Source of the DNA: Petrolisthes cinctipes
Lineage: Eukaryota > Arthropoda > Malacostraca > Decapoda > Porcellanidae
Direction of reading: 5' to 3'
Length of the DNA stretch: 64,000 bases
Assembly: GCA_033782935.1 (NCBI GenBank)
Contig: JAWQEG010000361.1
Span: 140,001-204,000 of the forward strand
The translations under genes and the position numbers were made by a program. Shown here one piece after another: positions 54,011 through 64,000 of this stretch. The notes under the pieces were generated by a model. That model was not told where the DNA came from, did no database searches, and worked only from the letters and a program-made list of their open reading frames with translations. Position 1 is the stretch's first letter; each line of letters opens with the position of its first letter.

Positions 54011-54676
54011 CCCAGGTTGGATGTGGTGAGAGGGTGACAGCAGGCCACTTTATTGGTGGCAACAACAACAAGGAAAACATACCATTTTCCTCAAGGCACA
54101 TTTTACAAGGATCTCTCCTGTTTTGTACCTCACAACCTTGACTTCCATGACCTTTTTCTCGGTGTTGTCATAAACTGGACTCCTCTCTTGATGTTTATAT
54201 AATTGAAACTTGACATAATTCCAGGGACCATCTGAGGCACTGTATGGTGATTGTGAATAGAAGAAGGATATCCATAAGTTGTATGTAGTTTTTTTTATAT
54301 CAGTGGGTTCGGGACATCCTTGTTTGCCCTTTCTATAATGCCTTTGACATGTTGGCTATCTATTACTTAATAAATTCTCACCTTGTACAGTACTTCCCTG
54401 AAGAGGGTGACTGTGGTTACCAAAGCTGTAGGAATAAAACCTTTTGTTTACAAATGTGGTAATTTGATTAATCAAAGTCATCAGGGTCACACAAGTGTGA
54501 CTTTTCAGTATAATGTAGTAATGTAATAACCATTGCCAGAACAGGATATAATTTTGGTGGTGTTAGTGCGTGGCATAAACTTTGCATTAAATACATTAGA
54601 CTACGAAAAAAACAAAGGCAAAAACTGAAATTAAAAAATTATTAATATAAAATATAAACTTAAATTTATAAATGTA
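54011..54676. other. No gene recognised downstream of ph
   Basis: Mixed composition to 54,250, then AT-rich. A copy-like phrase (CCAGAACAGGATAT, TTTTGGTG) occurs at 54,537 and again at 54,952, on either side of the next MITE. Confidence 0.4.
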
Positions 54677-54886
54677 CAGTCACGCACCACAATTTATACC
54701 CCACCTGAGTCGCTGCCAGATATCTAGAGCAGGTGATTTCTGTACGACAGCCCACCCAAAGCATCATGAGGCCACACATTTCAAATCAATTGAGGCTTTG
54801 GGTGGGCTGTCATCCAGAAACCACCTGCTCTAGATCTCTGGCTGCGACTCAGGTGGGCTAGAGATTGTGGTGCGTGACTGTGACTG
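54677..54886. mobile_element. MITE with about 90-bp inverted arms
   Basis: CAGTCACGCACCACAATTTA at the left is mirrored at the right, and the arms continue through CACCTGAGTCGC and AGAGCAGGTG to GACAGCCCACCCAAAG. TA lies on both sides. The right end has a duplicated TGACTG. Almost the whole 210 bp can fold into one hairpin. Confidence 0.85.
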
Positions 54887-55317
54887 TACCTGTATATATA
54901 TATAATAATAATAAGCAATGTACCTGTATAAATAATACCACTACCAGAACAGGATATCATTTTGGTGTTGTTGGTCTCTCTCTCTCTCGTGTGTCACAAA
55001 CTTTGTACAGTACTGAATATACTGAGCTGTGTGTATACAAGTGTTGGTTAGTCTCTCCCAAGGATCACTGAAATAAAGAGAAAAATACAATACAATATAA
55101 TATCTCATTGTATATGGCACGTTCCATTATACTGTATGTGGGTAAATGTGTTAAGCTCCGTCCACACAAGTATACAGTGTCTGTAGAAGCAAACGAGAAA
55201 TAGGTTCAATAATGGATAGAGGCCAATGAGATGGAGATAAGCACTGTGGCAAAGTACAGTTATGCCATATGTCTCTCACTTTACCTTTTATTCAGAAGAC
55301 AATATACAAAATGAATG
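54887..55317. other. No feature recognised
   Basis: AT-rich. GCTCCGTCCACACAAGTATA near 55,154 looks like one end of a Harbinger element, but no partner end was found. Confidence 0.4.
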
Positions 55318-58087
55318 TATTATCGGCCACAAGTATTCGTACCCACCTCAGTTTTGCCTAACGCAGAATTCATCGGGTAACACTGAACCCCGTCCCCCAT
55401 GTCCAGTTGTATGATATCCTCTATTTCCTACTTCACTTTCCTTTCACATTCTCGTAGTTATTTACTGTATATACCTTGAAGTAATATTCTATGAATATTG
55501 TGGTTTATCCATCTATTCAGTCAAACTGTATTTACTGGGAATTTAGAATGATTTTATTAATGAATATTGAGGTTTCCGTTTCCTATCCCTCTCCTCCTCT
55601 CCCTCTCTGTCTCCTGCTCCTTCCCTCCCCCCTCTCCATCTCCTGTGCTACCACCCTTCCTCTCTGTCTCCCCTGCTACCTCCCTCGCTCCCCCTGCCTG
55701 TCTCTTCTTGCTCCCTACCTCTCTCTCTCTCTCTCTCCTGTGTGTGTGTGTTATTTAGTTATAATTCCCATTCTGAGCACAAAGTTCAGTATTAGGCACG
55801 TTATTTTTTTCACCTTTTTAAAAATTAATGAAACAATGTCAAACCTTTGCAAACACTCGACAACCCTGGTTAAAGCACATGACCCTTGTTTACCGTAAAC
55901 GAATAATTAAGAATGTTTACGTTTTTGCATAAAAAATATTTGTTCAACATAGCTGCACAAGTATTACTGTTCCCAGTAATACTTGCTCTGGTTTCCTTGA
56001 ACTTCTATAAATCCAAGAAAAATATTTCAACATGAGTAAGCACAGAACCATTTATTCTCGGAAATGAGGTATTAATACATCTGGATCGTTTTCAGATAAG
56101 TTAAGCTCCGCCAAGTCGGCGGATAATAATTTTATCAGGCTTATGATCCTACGAATGTGTAGTTCCCTTGTATTCTATCCTGAAAAAAATTGCTTATTTG
56201 GCAGGGTATTGATGGCAGCCAAGGACAGAAAACAGTATTACAATGAGTATGAATCCTTTGGCTTCAAACCTAAAGATTCGAAAGATTCATGCAGTCGAAC
56301 GAAGTCGAAAACAAATGTGACACAACCACCTCTGGTCAGTTCGTGCCTGTCCACCGTTTCTCCTTAGCATCATAAAAACAAATTTTTATAAATCAATTGT
56401 CAAATTATTGTGTACAAAAATGTTTGGAACCATAAAAAAACAAATGTATAAACTCATGAAAAAAAGTTGCATTAAAATGAGGAAAAACATAGTATTTATA
56501 CATTTAATTAAGAAAATACAAGAAACCTATCATGACAGTGCCTAACACTATATTGATACTACTGCATTTCACTACAACTGTAATAAACTAATACCAGGTC
56601 CCCTACAGTATACGGATAAAATAAATTCATAGTTTTAACATCAGTACACACAATCCAATATGAATAACTATATTTGTGAAGAAGCTTCTTTACTCCATTA
56701 GCACTTTCTTTCTGAATCAGGAATTAAATTAAATGAATGTTAGCATTATTGGGAATGCAGGGGTGTGGACCACTGATTGATTTTGATATTGCGCCGCTCT
56801 ATAAACAAACGCAGAGAGCGAGAGAGAGAGAGTTTTAATATATTTTACACTGTTATTTGAAAATATTAATGGCCAAGGCTAAAAAGATTCCAACCTGTCG
56901 TTAGACTGGAATGATGGAAAGTAGAAGGTCTAGGAGAAATGTGGAGTCCACCCAAGTGATAAACAAACTCTTTAATTTCCTGATCCATCAGACTCAAATA
57001 TCACTAAAAAATATAAGTCAGACAAAAAATGATACCTTTAATAAACCAGTAGATACAAGGAAGAAGTTAGGAAACGCTACTCATAGATAAAAGCAATAAA
57101 TACGAAAGAAATTCGAACTCAATACGAGGTAAAACATTTAGAGTATGAGTGTGATTAGGATAGAAGAGAGTGTGAGTAAGTGGAAAGAGGAAGGGAAAAC
57201 CACAGATAGAGAGAGTTAGTGGATAAATTAAAGGAATGAGGGAGAGAGGAAGGGAACAAGAAAGACAGATGAGGATGGAGGGCGCATGTTAGGTAGAGAG
57301 GGGATGGAGGGAGCAATAGAGAGAAAGAGGGGGGTGGGAGGGAGCAGTGGAGAGAAAGAGGGGGGAGAGAGGGGGCAGTGGAGAGAAAGAGGGGGGTGGG
57401 AGGGAGCAGTGGAGAGAAAGAGGGGGGAGAGAAAGAGGGGGCAGTGGAGAAAAAGAGGGGGGTGGGAGGGAGCAGTGGAGAGAAAGAGGGGGGTGGGAGG
57501 GATCAGTGGAGAGAAAGAGGGGGGAGAGAGGGAGCAGTGGAGAGAAAGAGGGGGGAGAGAGGGAGCAGTGGAGAGAAAGAGGGTGAAGGGAGGGAGAGAG
57601 GGGGCAGTGGAGAGAAAGAGGGTGAAGGGAGGGAGAGAGGGGGCAGTGGAGAGAAAGTGGGTGAAGGGAGGGAGAGAGGGGGCAGTGGAGAGAAAGAGGG
57701 TGAAGGGAGGGAGAGAGGGGGCAGTGGAGAGAAAGAGTGAGGTGGGAGGGAACTGTAGAGAGCAAGGGGGGAGGGGGGGATGGGGGAGGGGGAGCTAAAG
57801 AAGGGAAAGAAAGATGGAGGGGGACCAGTTCTCTTATAATCTTTAACAAATGAAAGCGGCATCAAAGTAAATAGTTTGACAGAATGAAGGGATAAAGCAC
57901 AGTAATTATAGAATATCGCCACAATGTAAGTAAATAGCTACAGATATATATCGCCTTATTCATGTGAAGGGAAAGTGAAGAGGGGGAATAGAAGGATATC
58001 ACACATCTGGACATGCAAGTCAGTGTTACCAAATGAATTCTGGTTGAAGCAAAACAGAGGTGGGTATGAATACTTGTGGCCAATAGT
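55318..58087. mobile_element. 2.8-kb transposon-like element with about 67-bp inverted ends
   Basis: TCGGCCACAAGTATTCGTAC with CCACCTCAGTTTTGCC at the left is matched, inverted, at 58,020-58,087 (TTGGCCACAAGTATTCATAC, CCACCTCTGTTTTGC). The ends resemble those of the 0.2-kb MITEs at 11,853 and 35,520, which may be derivatives. Inside lie a CT-rich block at 55,580-55,740, a 74-codon frame at 56,143-56,367 without recognised domain, and a GA minisatellite. No transposase could be read. Confidence 0.65.
57285..57780. repeat. GA-rich minisatellite, 30-45-bp unit, about 14 copies
   Basis: Units contain GGGAGCAGTGGAGAGAAAGA plus a G-rich spacer. Five later units carry GGGTGAAGGGAGGGAGAGAG. Long reading frames on both strands are repeat artefacts. 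Confidence 0.92.
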
Positions 58088-58394
58088 ACAGTACAGTATA
58101 TATCTGTGATGAGATAAAAAAAAAATTGAGAAAAAAATTGAAAATTGGTGAAGCTTCATGAACAGACTTAGTGACAATGTGGACAATACAGTACAGTGGA
58201 GACTATACACTCTGAAATGATAGAGGAAAATGTGTAAGATGTCCCTGAGAACTGAAGAAAGGTAATGATTGTATCCCACTACTGTACATAAAAAAAGGAG
58301 AGTAGAGTGACTGTAAAACCTACAAAAGTATACAGTAAGTCTGTTCACCAATGAAAAAACAATTGGTTAAGGTGGTAATTCTATTTTGGTTGAT

Positions 58395-58525
58395 TAGAGT
58401 GCCTTGATTCCTCCAAAGTATGCTAGGAAACAGGACCAGATGAGCAAAAATAATGGTGTTCTGTTGCTTGGAATAGTTTGGAGGATTCAGTTGCTCCAGA
58501 TTTACCAACACAAAACTTCCCCCTT
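58395..58525. repeat. Short inverted-repeat element, reverse orientation
   Basis: GTGCCTTGATTCCTCCAAAG, GGACCAGATGAGCAAAAATA, TTGCTTGGAATAGTTTGGAG and CAGATTTACCAACACAAAAC are the reverse complement of the element at 765-916. Confidence 0.8.
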
Positions 58526-58629
58526 AATACTACTGGGCTCAGGCCATCATAAAGCTGGAGGAAGGATACTGACATTATAATGGGAAGAGAGAAGGGAAAG
58601 CAAATACTGTACAATAGAAAAAGAAAAGA

Positions 58630-59010
58630 GGGACAGATTAAAAACCAAAAGAGAATGACTAGACTGAAGGAAAGAAGGGACAGATAGATATAAATAAGAC
58701 TGACTCTAGACTGAAGGAAAGAAGGGACAATTGAGACAGAAGGAAAGAAGGGACATGAGACTGACTGTAGACTGAAGGAAAGAAGGGACAGTTGAGACTG
58801 ACTGTAGACTGAAGGAAAGAAGGGATATGAGACTGACTGTAGATTGAAGGAAAGAAGAGACAGTTGAGACTGACTGTAGACTGAAGGAAAGAAGGGACAG
58901 TTGAGACTGACTGTAGACTGAAGGAAAGAAGGGACAGTTGAGACTGACTGTAGACTGAAGGAAAGAAGGGACAGATGAGACTGACTTTAGACTGAAGTAT
59001 AGATGGGACA
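58630..59010. repeat. Tandem repeat, 33-37-bp unit (GAAGGAAAGAAGGGACA)
   Basis: About ten units of ACTGAAGGAAAGAAGGGACA followed by GTTGAGACTGACTGTAG. The reverse complement resembles the TTTCCTTC and CCCTCCTTTC units of the 14.6-kb element, so it may belong to that dispersed family. Confidence 0.9.
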
Positions 59011-59034
59011 GATGAGACTGACTCTACACCAAAG

Positions 59035-59875
59035 ATGCATGATAACCCTTCAAGTATTAGACACGTCTCTCCAGGGATAAGTCTGTTGTACACAGTCAAT
59101 AAAGTGTATGATACAATGGTTATTATTACAGTATTGAGGTGTGGGAAAATATTAGAAGAATTGGTAAGTTATAAGCAGGGAGGCTTTCATGGTGGCAGAG
59201 GATGTGTGGAAAAACAGATATTTGCAGTACGGCAGTTAAGAAAGAAAGTTTACAAAAATGATAGGAAGCTGTTTATGAACTTTATGGCTTTAGAGAAACC
59301 TTATGACAGAGTGGACAAAGAAGGCCAACAGGGAGTGCTGCAAATATATGGAATAGAAAGGCAAGCTACAAAATACTGTTAAAAGCTTCTATAATAATAC
59401 ATAAGCATCAGAGACATGGACATAGAGTAGGGTTCATTAGTCTACAATAGGTGCTGTGGAAATGAGTTACTTGAGAGGAGCATGTGGATTTACTAGGTGG
59501 GATGGAGAAAGTAATGAGTGTGTATGAGAGATGTGGTATGAGTGAGTGGGGTAATTGGTAATGAGTGTGGAGTGGTTGAGAGTGAAGTGTAATACACTGA
59601 GGTGGTTTGGACATGTGGAGAGAATGCAAGGTGAGGAGTTTGTAAAGAAGGTGTATGGAAGTGAAGTTGTGGGACCTCGTGTGAGAGGCAGACCTCTGGT
59701 TAGATGGCAGAACAGAGTGGAAGAGTATGTAAAGGAGAGAAACATGAGGGGTAGAGTAGGGCTGGACCAAGTAAGGAGGGAGTGATGGAACAGGGAAAAC
59801 TGGAGACACTTCTGCCGTGGCTACCTCCTTGGGGGGAGTTCCCGGAAGGAACGAGGCGTCAGAGCTATAGATAAA
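59035..59875 (+). mobile_element. LINE remnants: RT fragment and C-terminal end
   Basis: 59,150-59,380 encodes SYKQGGFHGGRGCVEKQIFA and FMALEKPYDRVD, a diverged RT block. 59,400-59,870 matches the C-terminal part of the 4.6-kb LINE (VEWLRVKCNTLRWFGHVERM, LVRWQNRVEEYVKERN). It ends with GAGGCGTCAGAGCTATAGAT and a GATA/AATA tail. Catalytic motif C is missing. Confidence 0.85.
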
Positions 59876-59879
59876 TAGA

Positions 59880-60420
59880 TAAATATTGTAATGGATGAAT
59901 ATCTAGAGATTACTTTTCCCCTAGATTACAAGGCATTAGTTACAATAGTAATGAAATAATCTTAATTTTTTTTAATTTCTACTGTAATGAGTCAAGGTGA
60001 GGACTGACTGGGTATTCGCCTAAGCTATATAACTGAGAGGATTAATTATGTGATTAATAACATAAATTGTTTAGATAAAAAAATAAATTTTTAAAGATAA
60101 ATAGAATATTTTATATACAGATAGACAATCTTACAACATTGCCAAAAAATTTACCCTTGTTTCTACACATTATGTAGTGAAGATCTCAAAATTGGATTGT
60201 GATTGTCCTTTTGTATTTGCAAAGGGCAACTTACTTACAAGAGATTTGTGGTAGAGATAGGTTCGTGATAAGAGTTTGTGGGAGCGGATTTTAATATGCA
60301 TTGCTTACTACTGTCATCAACATAGGCTATACTGTAGCAAATCAATACATGAGAAAATAGCCTGGTGGCCTGTGGTCCTACAATAAATTAATATATATAT
60401 ACAGTATATATATATATATT
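59880..60420. other. No feature recognised
   Basis: AT-rich, ending in a TA run at 60,391-60,418. Confidence 0.5.
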
Positions 60421-61050
60421 ATCATTAACTTACACCAGAGATATAAAATATAATTTTGAGTATATTTTGTTCTATAAAGTATGCTGTGTGTGATCTCAGT
60501 AAAGTACAATGAATACTGATAAAAACTATTAAAACTTGTGTTGTCAAATGGCGGTGAGCTTCGAAGGGAGTGGAAACCTAATATCGTTTTCGGACCAAAG
60601 AGGCCTTATTTATTTCATCTTAAGTTTTATCATGATTGCTATAATAACATTCGACGAAATATGATTAATATCTTTTGGAGGTTAGGTAAACTTTACCGAA
60701 ATAATGCTACCTGCAAACTCAGCATTTCCCTACATTTCACGGATTTTCTTCTTATACAGGCCTGGTATTATCCCTCTGCATTGAAAATATGATTCAATGT
60801 ACGTTATTGAACATCACATAAATATTGCAATCATGATAAAACTTATTAAGATGAAATAAATAAGGCCTCTTCGGTCCAAAAATTATATTAGGCTTCCACT
60901 CCCTCCGAAGCTCACAGCCATTTGACAACACAAGTTAAAATAGTTTTTATCAGTATTCATTGTACTTTACTGAGTTCACACACAGCACACTTTATAGAAC
61001 AAAATATACTCAAAATTATATTTTATATCTCTGGTGTAAGTTAATGCTAT
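60421..61050. mobile_element. Palindromic transposon-like element, about 225-bp arms
   Basis: From ATCATTAACTTACACCAGAG through GGCCTTATTTATTTCATCTT, the left arm (60,421-60,648) is mirrored by the right arm (60,818-61,050). The spacer is about 170 bp. Arms differ by scattered substitutions. No transposase is present. Class not assigned. Confidence 0.85.
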
Positions 61051-61121
61051 ACGTCGCGATACACACTGCATATATATATATATGCAGGGCATATAAGTTA
61101 TAGGACCATTGGGGATTTAGG

Positions 61122-61210
61122 ATGAAAGAAGACCACTCTAGGCCTGGAAAACCCTGTAGGATGAGAGAGAAGGTGATAAAGAGGTGGGTCAGCTTGAATG
61201 AAGGAAAAAG
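61122..61210 (-). repeat. Reverse copy of the tail of the 14.6-kb minisatellite element
   Basis: CTCTAGGCCTGGAAAACCCT, then GGATGAGAGAGAAGGTGATA, is the reverse complement of the tail at 15,285-15,325 and 27,830-27,885. Only a few diverged repeat units follow. Confidence 0.65.
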
Positions 61211-61319
61211 AAGGAAAACAGTTGAAGAACTGAAAGGGAGTGACAGGGAGGTAAAGGGATACACACACCCTTACGTACAGCCCCACATCACTGCAAGCAA
61301 TAGCCCCTAAGGGTGATCA

Positions 61320-61720
61320 TTGAGGAGAATCATGAAGGGATTCGTGTGCATGGAAGTGAAAAAGGACTGAGAAATAGTGCACCTGCTGAAACTTGCATAT
61401 GAATTGTAGACATAGACATGATATAAAGCATAACAGTCTAGAATAGGTGCAATGGTAATGAGCTATTTGAACAGAACATGTGTCCTGGATGGGAGGTGGA
61501 ATGGATTAAGCAATCAGAATGTGTACAGTACAAGAGACGTGGTTTGGTAGTGAAGGCAATTGCTTGTGTGGTGGCAGACAATAAAGTATAATATTTTAAA
61601 GTGGTCTGGACAAGTGGAGAGAATACTAGACGGGAAGTCTACAAGGAATGTATATGGGCCTGGTGTGACAGGTAGACCATTAGTCAAATTGGTGAACAGG
61701 TTGTACTGGTAATATCCCAC
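61320..61720 (+). mobile_element. Highly decayed LINE C-terminal fragment
   Basis: CATGGAAGTGAAAAAGGACT, CTAGAATAGGTGCAATGGTA and AAGTGGTCTGGACAAGTGGA follow the order of 7,735-8,090 with many indels. Confidence 0.7.
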
Positions 61721-61729
61721 CTCCAGCCT

Positions 61730-62140
61730 TATGAGGACCCAGGCCAAGTATGCTGTAGACATATTGTTCTTTAATTCATCATTAACTTACATTTGGAATG
61801 TCCTACATTGTGCAATGTCTAGCACACAAAATTTTACATAATACCATTGGAATATCTGCCTATTCTTAAATTCACTGGATCAAGACCTCTTTTTAAACAG
61901 TGTCACTCCACATGGCATATATTATGAGGTATATTATGAGGATTTACTGTATATGGAAGTCTTGCAGAACAAGGTTTCATGTACATACTGGCATACATAA
62001 ACTTATTCTCAGCTACTCTACTGATGATTGTAAACAAGCAGAGCCAACTAGAAAGCATTAATATGGCATAGTAGTAATCTGGTAATAACTTTTTACTCAC
62101 TGGTCACAGAACAAAATATACTGTATTATTGATGAACATT
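61730..62140. other. No feature recognised
   Basis: AT-rich unique sequence. Confidence 0.5.
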
Positions 62141-62149
62141 AACCTTCAG

Positions 62150-62810
62150 CTTCATTGGATCAAGACCTCCTATCAGATGGCAAAATGATGGGTATGTAAG
62201 GGAAAGAAACATGAGGGGCAGAGGAGGGCTTGACCAAGTAAAAGCCAATTCACACGACCCGTTTTCATTCCAACAGGCAGGCCGCCGGCTTGACGCCATG
62301 AAGAATTCTTAAATGCATTTTAATGTAACTGTTCACACGACTTTTTGCCCTGCCGTCGGCACACATCTGTCGTCTGACTGACACGGATCGGATTCCTTCT
62401 CGAGAATCCCTGGCCCATTGAACGGTGGCTTGACGACGTCCTGGCAGCTGGGTGATGAGTTGTATGAACATGGACCCATCCAGCACCCATCCATCAAGCT
62501 TAGTAAGCTTACCCACAGTCCCACACATTTTCATTTAGTTCGTTGGCTGGCATCATGGACGAAAGGCTGATCGAACTTGTCTGCAGTGATTGTCAGTCGG
62601 GCAGCGAACAGTCAGTGTGAATACATGGTTGTTAAACGACGGTGAGCTGGCGGCCTGCCTGTCGGAACCAAAATGGGTCGTGTGAATCAGCCTTAAGGAG
62701 GTACAGTAGTATTGGAACAGGGAAAACTGGAAGCTCTTCTGCCGTGGCCACACCCTTCGGGAGAGTTCCCAGAGGGAACAAGGTGTCAGAGCTATAGATA
62801 AATAGATATT
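62150..62810 (+). mobile_element. LINE 3' end interrupted by a Harbinger MITE
   Basis: GAGGGGCAGAGGAGGGCTTG up to 62,241 continues after the MITE at 62,697 with GGAGGTACAG, then CTTCTGCCGTGGCCAC and GGTGTCAGAGCTATAGATAA. It matches 8,090-8,275 of the 4.6-kb LINE. Confidence 0.85.
62242..62693. mobile_element. Harbinger-type MITE with TAA target duplication
   Basis: AAGCCAATTCACACGACCCG at the left and, inverted, AGGCTGATTCACACGACCCA at the right, continuing through CAGGCAGGCCGCC. Comparison with uninterrupted LINE copies (CCAAGTAAGGAGG at 59,768) shows the empty site and proves the TAA duplication. The minus-strand frame inside has no clear domain. Confidence 0.9.
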
Positions 62811-64000
62811 GTAGATAGATTGACTTTCAGCTTCAGTAAAATTGGCAAGAACGTTTCAAACCAACACAACAAGAGAAGGGAGGAATGTCTGTTGATGTTT
62901 TACTACTGCCTCCTCAAATCAAAGCAACAAGATGATAATGGTTCCCCATGTTATTAACTCTTTATAGGGTGTCCAAATAGTTCTTGACCAGGATGTAAGA
63001 CTATGTGCCATGACTGTACTTTGTACAGTACCATTGACATGGTTAAAGAAGACAGTGATTATTTTAGAGAATACTGTCCTCTCTGTAGTGTAACCAAATA
63101 CTTTGCTAATATAGTACCTTTGCCAATGTTAAAGAAGACATAGTGACCAGTACAAGATACAAGAATGCTACTGGTTATAATACAATATTGTACCTTCATC
63201 ATAGTTAAAGTAGACCATGTATGAGCCAATAGTGTTGCTGTAGAGACTGTACTGTAGTTGAGACGTGGTCATAAACTCCTTGATGAGCTTCAGGTCCACC
63301 AGTGTAATGTTTCTAATTCTGTGTCAGGATCTCAGAAGCCAGTTTATCCTACAGTCCATTCACCAAGTTCTGAAACATGATTGGCTGTCACATTCAAGGA
63401 CACAATTTCCATGAGATTTGTAGCACTTATTCGTAAGTGAACATAAAAAGTAATATTATCATTACAATATAACATTACATCATTACACACCATAAATAGT
63501 CACTGTTTGATCACTGTGGGTGGTTATATATAACTGAATTAGCATTGCAATACTCATTACACAGTGGAACCGATATGAAGGAGGACCAAGAATGAATGAG
63601 ACACATTCTTATTTAAGTGTATTAGCATTCCAATATTCATAACGCAGCTGAGCAGAGTTGCTGTAGGACCTCAAGAGAATGATAAATTCTTGTCGTGACA
63701 ATGGCTGAACCGATACTGGGCTAACTGGAGTGGTGGTGGAGTGATAAATGAATGGGGTAAGGCTTGGGATGAACTCTTAAAGTGTTATTGCTATACAGTA
63801 GTTGGTTTTGTTACACATATGGTAAATCTAATGGACTGTTCTGAGTCTGACTCTTGTGTCATCCTTTCTGTATGTTCTCTAAATGTCCTTAGGCCATATG
63901 CGAGGTTACTAATAATTTTTCAACAGGGTAGGTCTCAAAGGACACTTAAATTATGCATAGAAGATAGTCTCTCAGACTCTCAGTACAGATTAGGTTAGGT
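62811..64000. other. No gene recognised to the window end
   Basis: Unique-looking AT-rich sequence. The 85-codon frame at 63,741-63,998 has no recognised domain and runs to the window edge, so a partial exon cannot be excluded. Confidence 0.4.

Noticed and set aside
57286..57849. Frames of 170-186 codons in the GA minisatellite
   Set aside because: Repeat artefacts, open on both strands.
63985..64000. TTAGG-like telomeric repeats at the window end and near 17,690, 18,440 and 21,795
   Set aside because: Only two or three units each, mixed with CAGG and other variants. This is not evidence of a telomere.

Overview
The window is animal nuclear DNA, most likely from a decapod crustacean or a close arthropod relative. 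It is intron-rich, crowded with CT/GA, CA/TG and ATT microsatellites, minisatellites and DNA transposons, and shows no bacterial gene packing. The organism call is inference, because no marker gene fixes the species.

Only one host gene is clear: a polyhomeotic-like (PHC/ph) Polycomb PRC1 subunit on the + strand. I could join 15 coding exons from 21,499 to 52,711 with canonical GT/AG borders and compatible phases, giving 3,549 nt and 1,182 residues. In order they encode a Gln/His-rich N-terminus, Gln/Pro/Thr/Ser-rich linkers, a heptad-repeat region, the HD1 motif, the FCS zinc finger (Cys 985, 988, 1004, 1008) and the C-terminal SAM domain. No 5' untranslated exon could be placed. Two promoter-like GC-rich patches lie upstream, at 9.35-9.53 kb (CRE, three CCAAT boxes, E-box, Inr-like motif) and 15.8-15.9 kb (RFX X-box plus two inverted CCAAT boxes).

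Layout: 1-4.6 kb holds MITEs and minisatellites with an old LINE fragment. A frameshifted non-LTR retrotransposon with a 12-bp target duplication fills 4.6-8.3 kb. From 8.3 to 21.4 kb there are microsatellites, small inverted-repeat elements, a large foldback cluster and a hAT element with 8-bp target duplications. From 21.5 to 52.7 kb is the ph gene, whose introns carry at least six Tigger/pogo or Tc1-mariner-type elements, PIF/Harbinger insertions, LINE fragments and long CT tracts. From 52.7 to 64 kb there are further MITEs, decayed LINE copies and a 2.8-kb terminal-inverted-repeat element.

The most unusual signal is in the ph gene itself. At least seven exons have a degenerate second copy of their exon edge, with flanking intron and often the splice site, 0.1-2 kb away. 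The best is a 60-nt, in-frame, acceptor- and donor-bounded mini-exon at 52,313-52,372 that repeats the start of the SAM exon and could be an alternative insert in the SAM domain.
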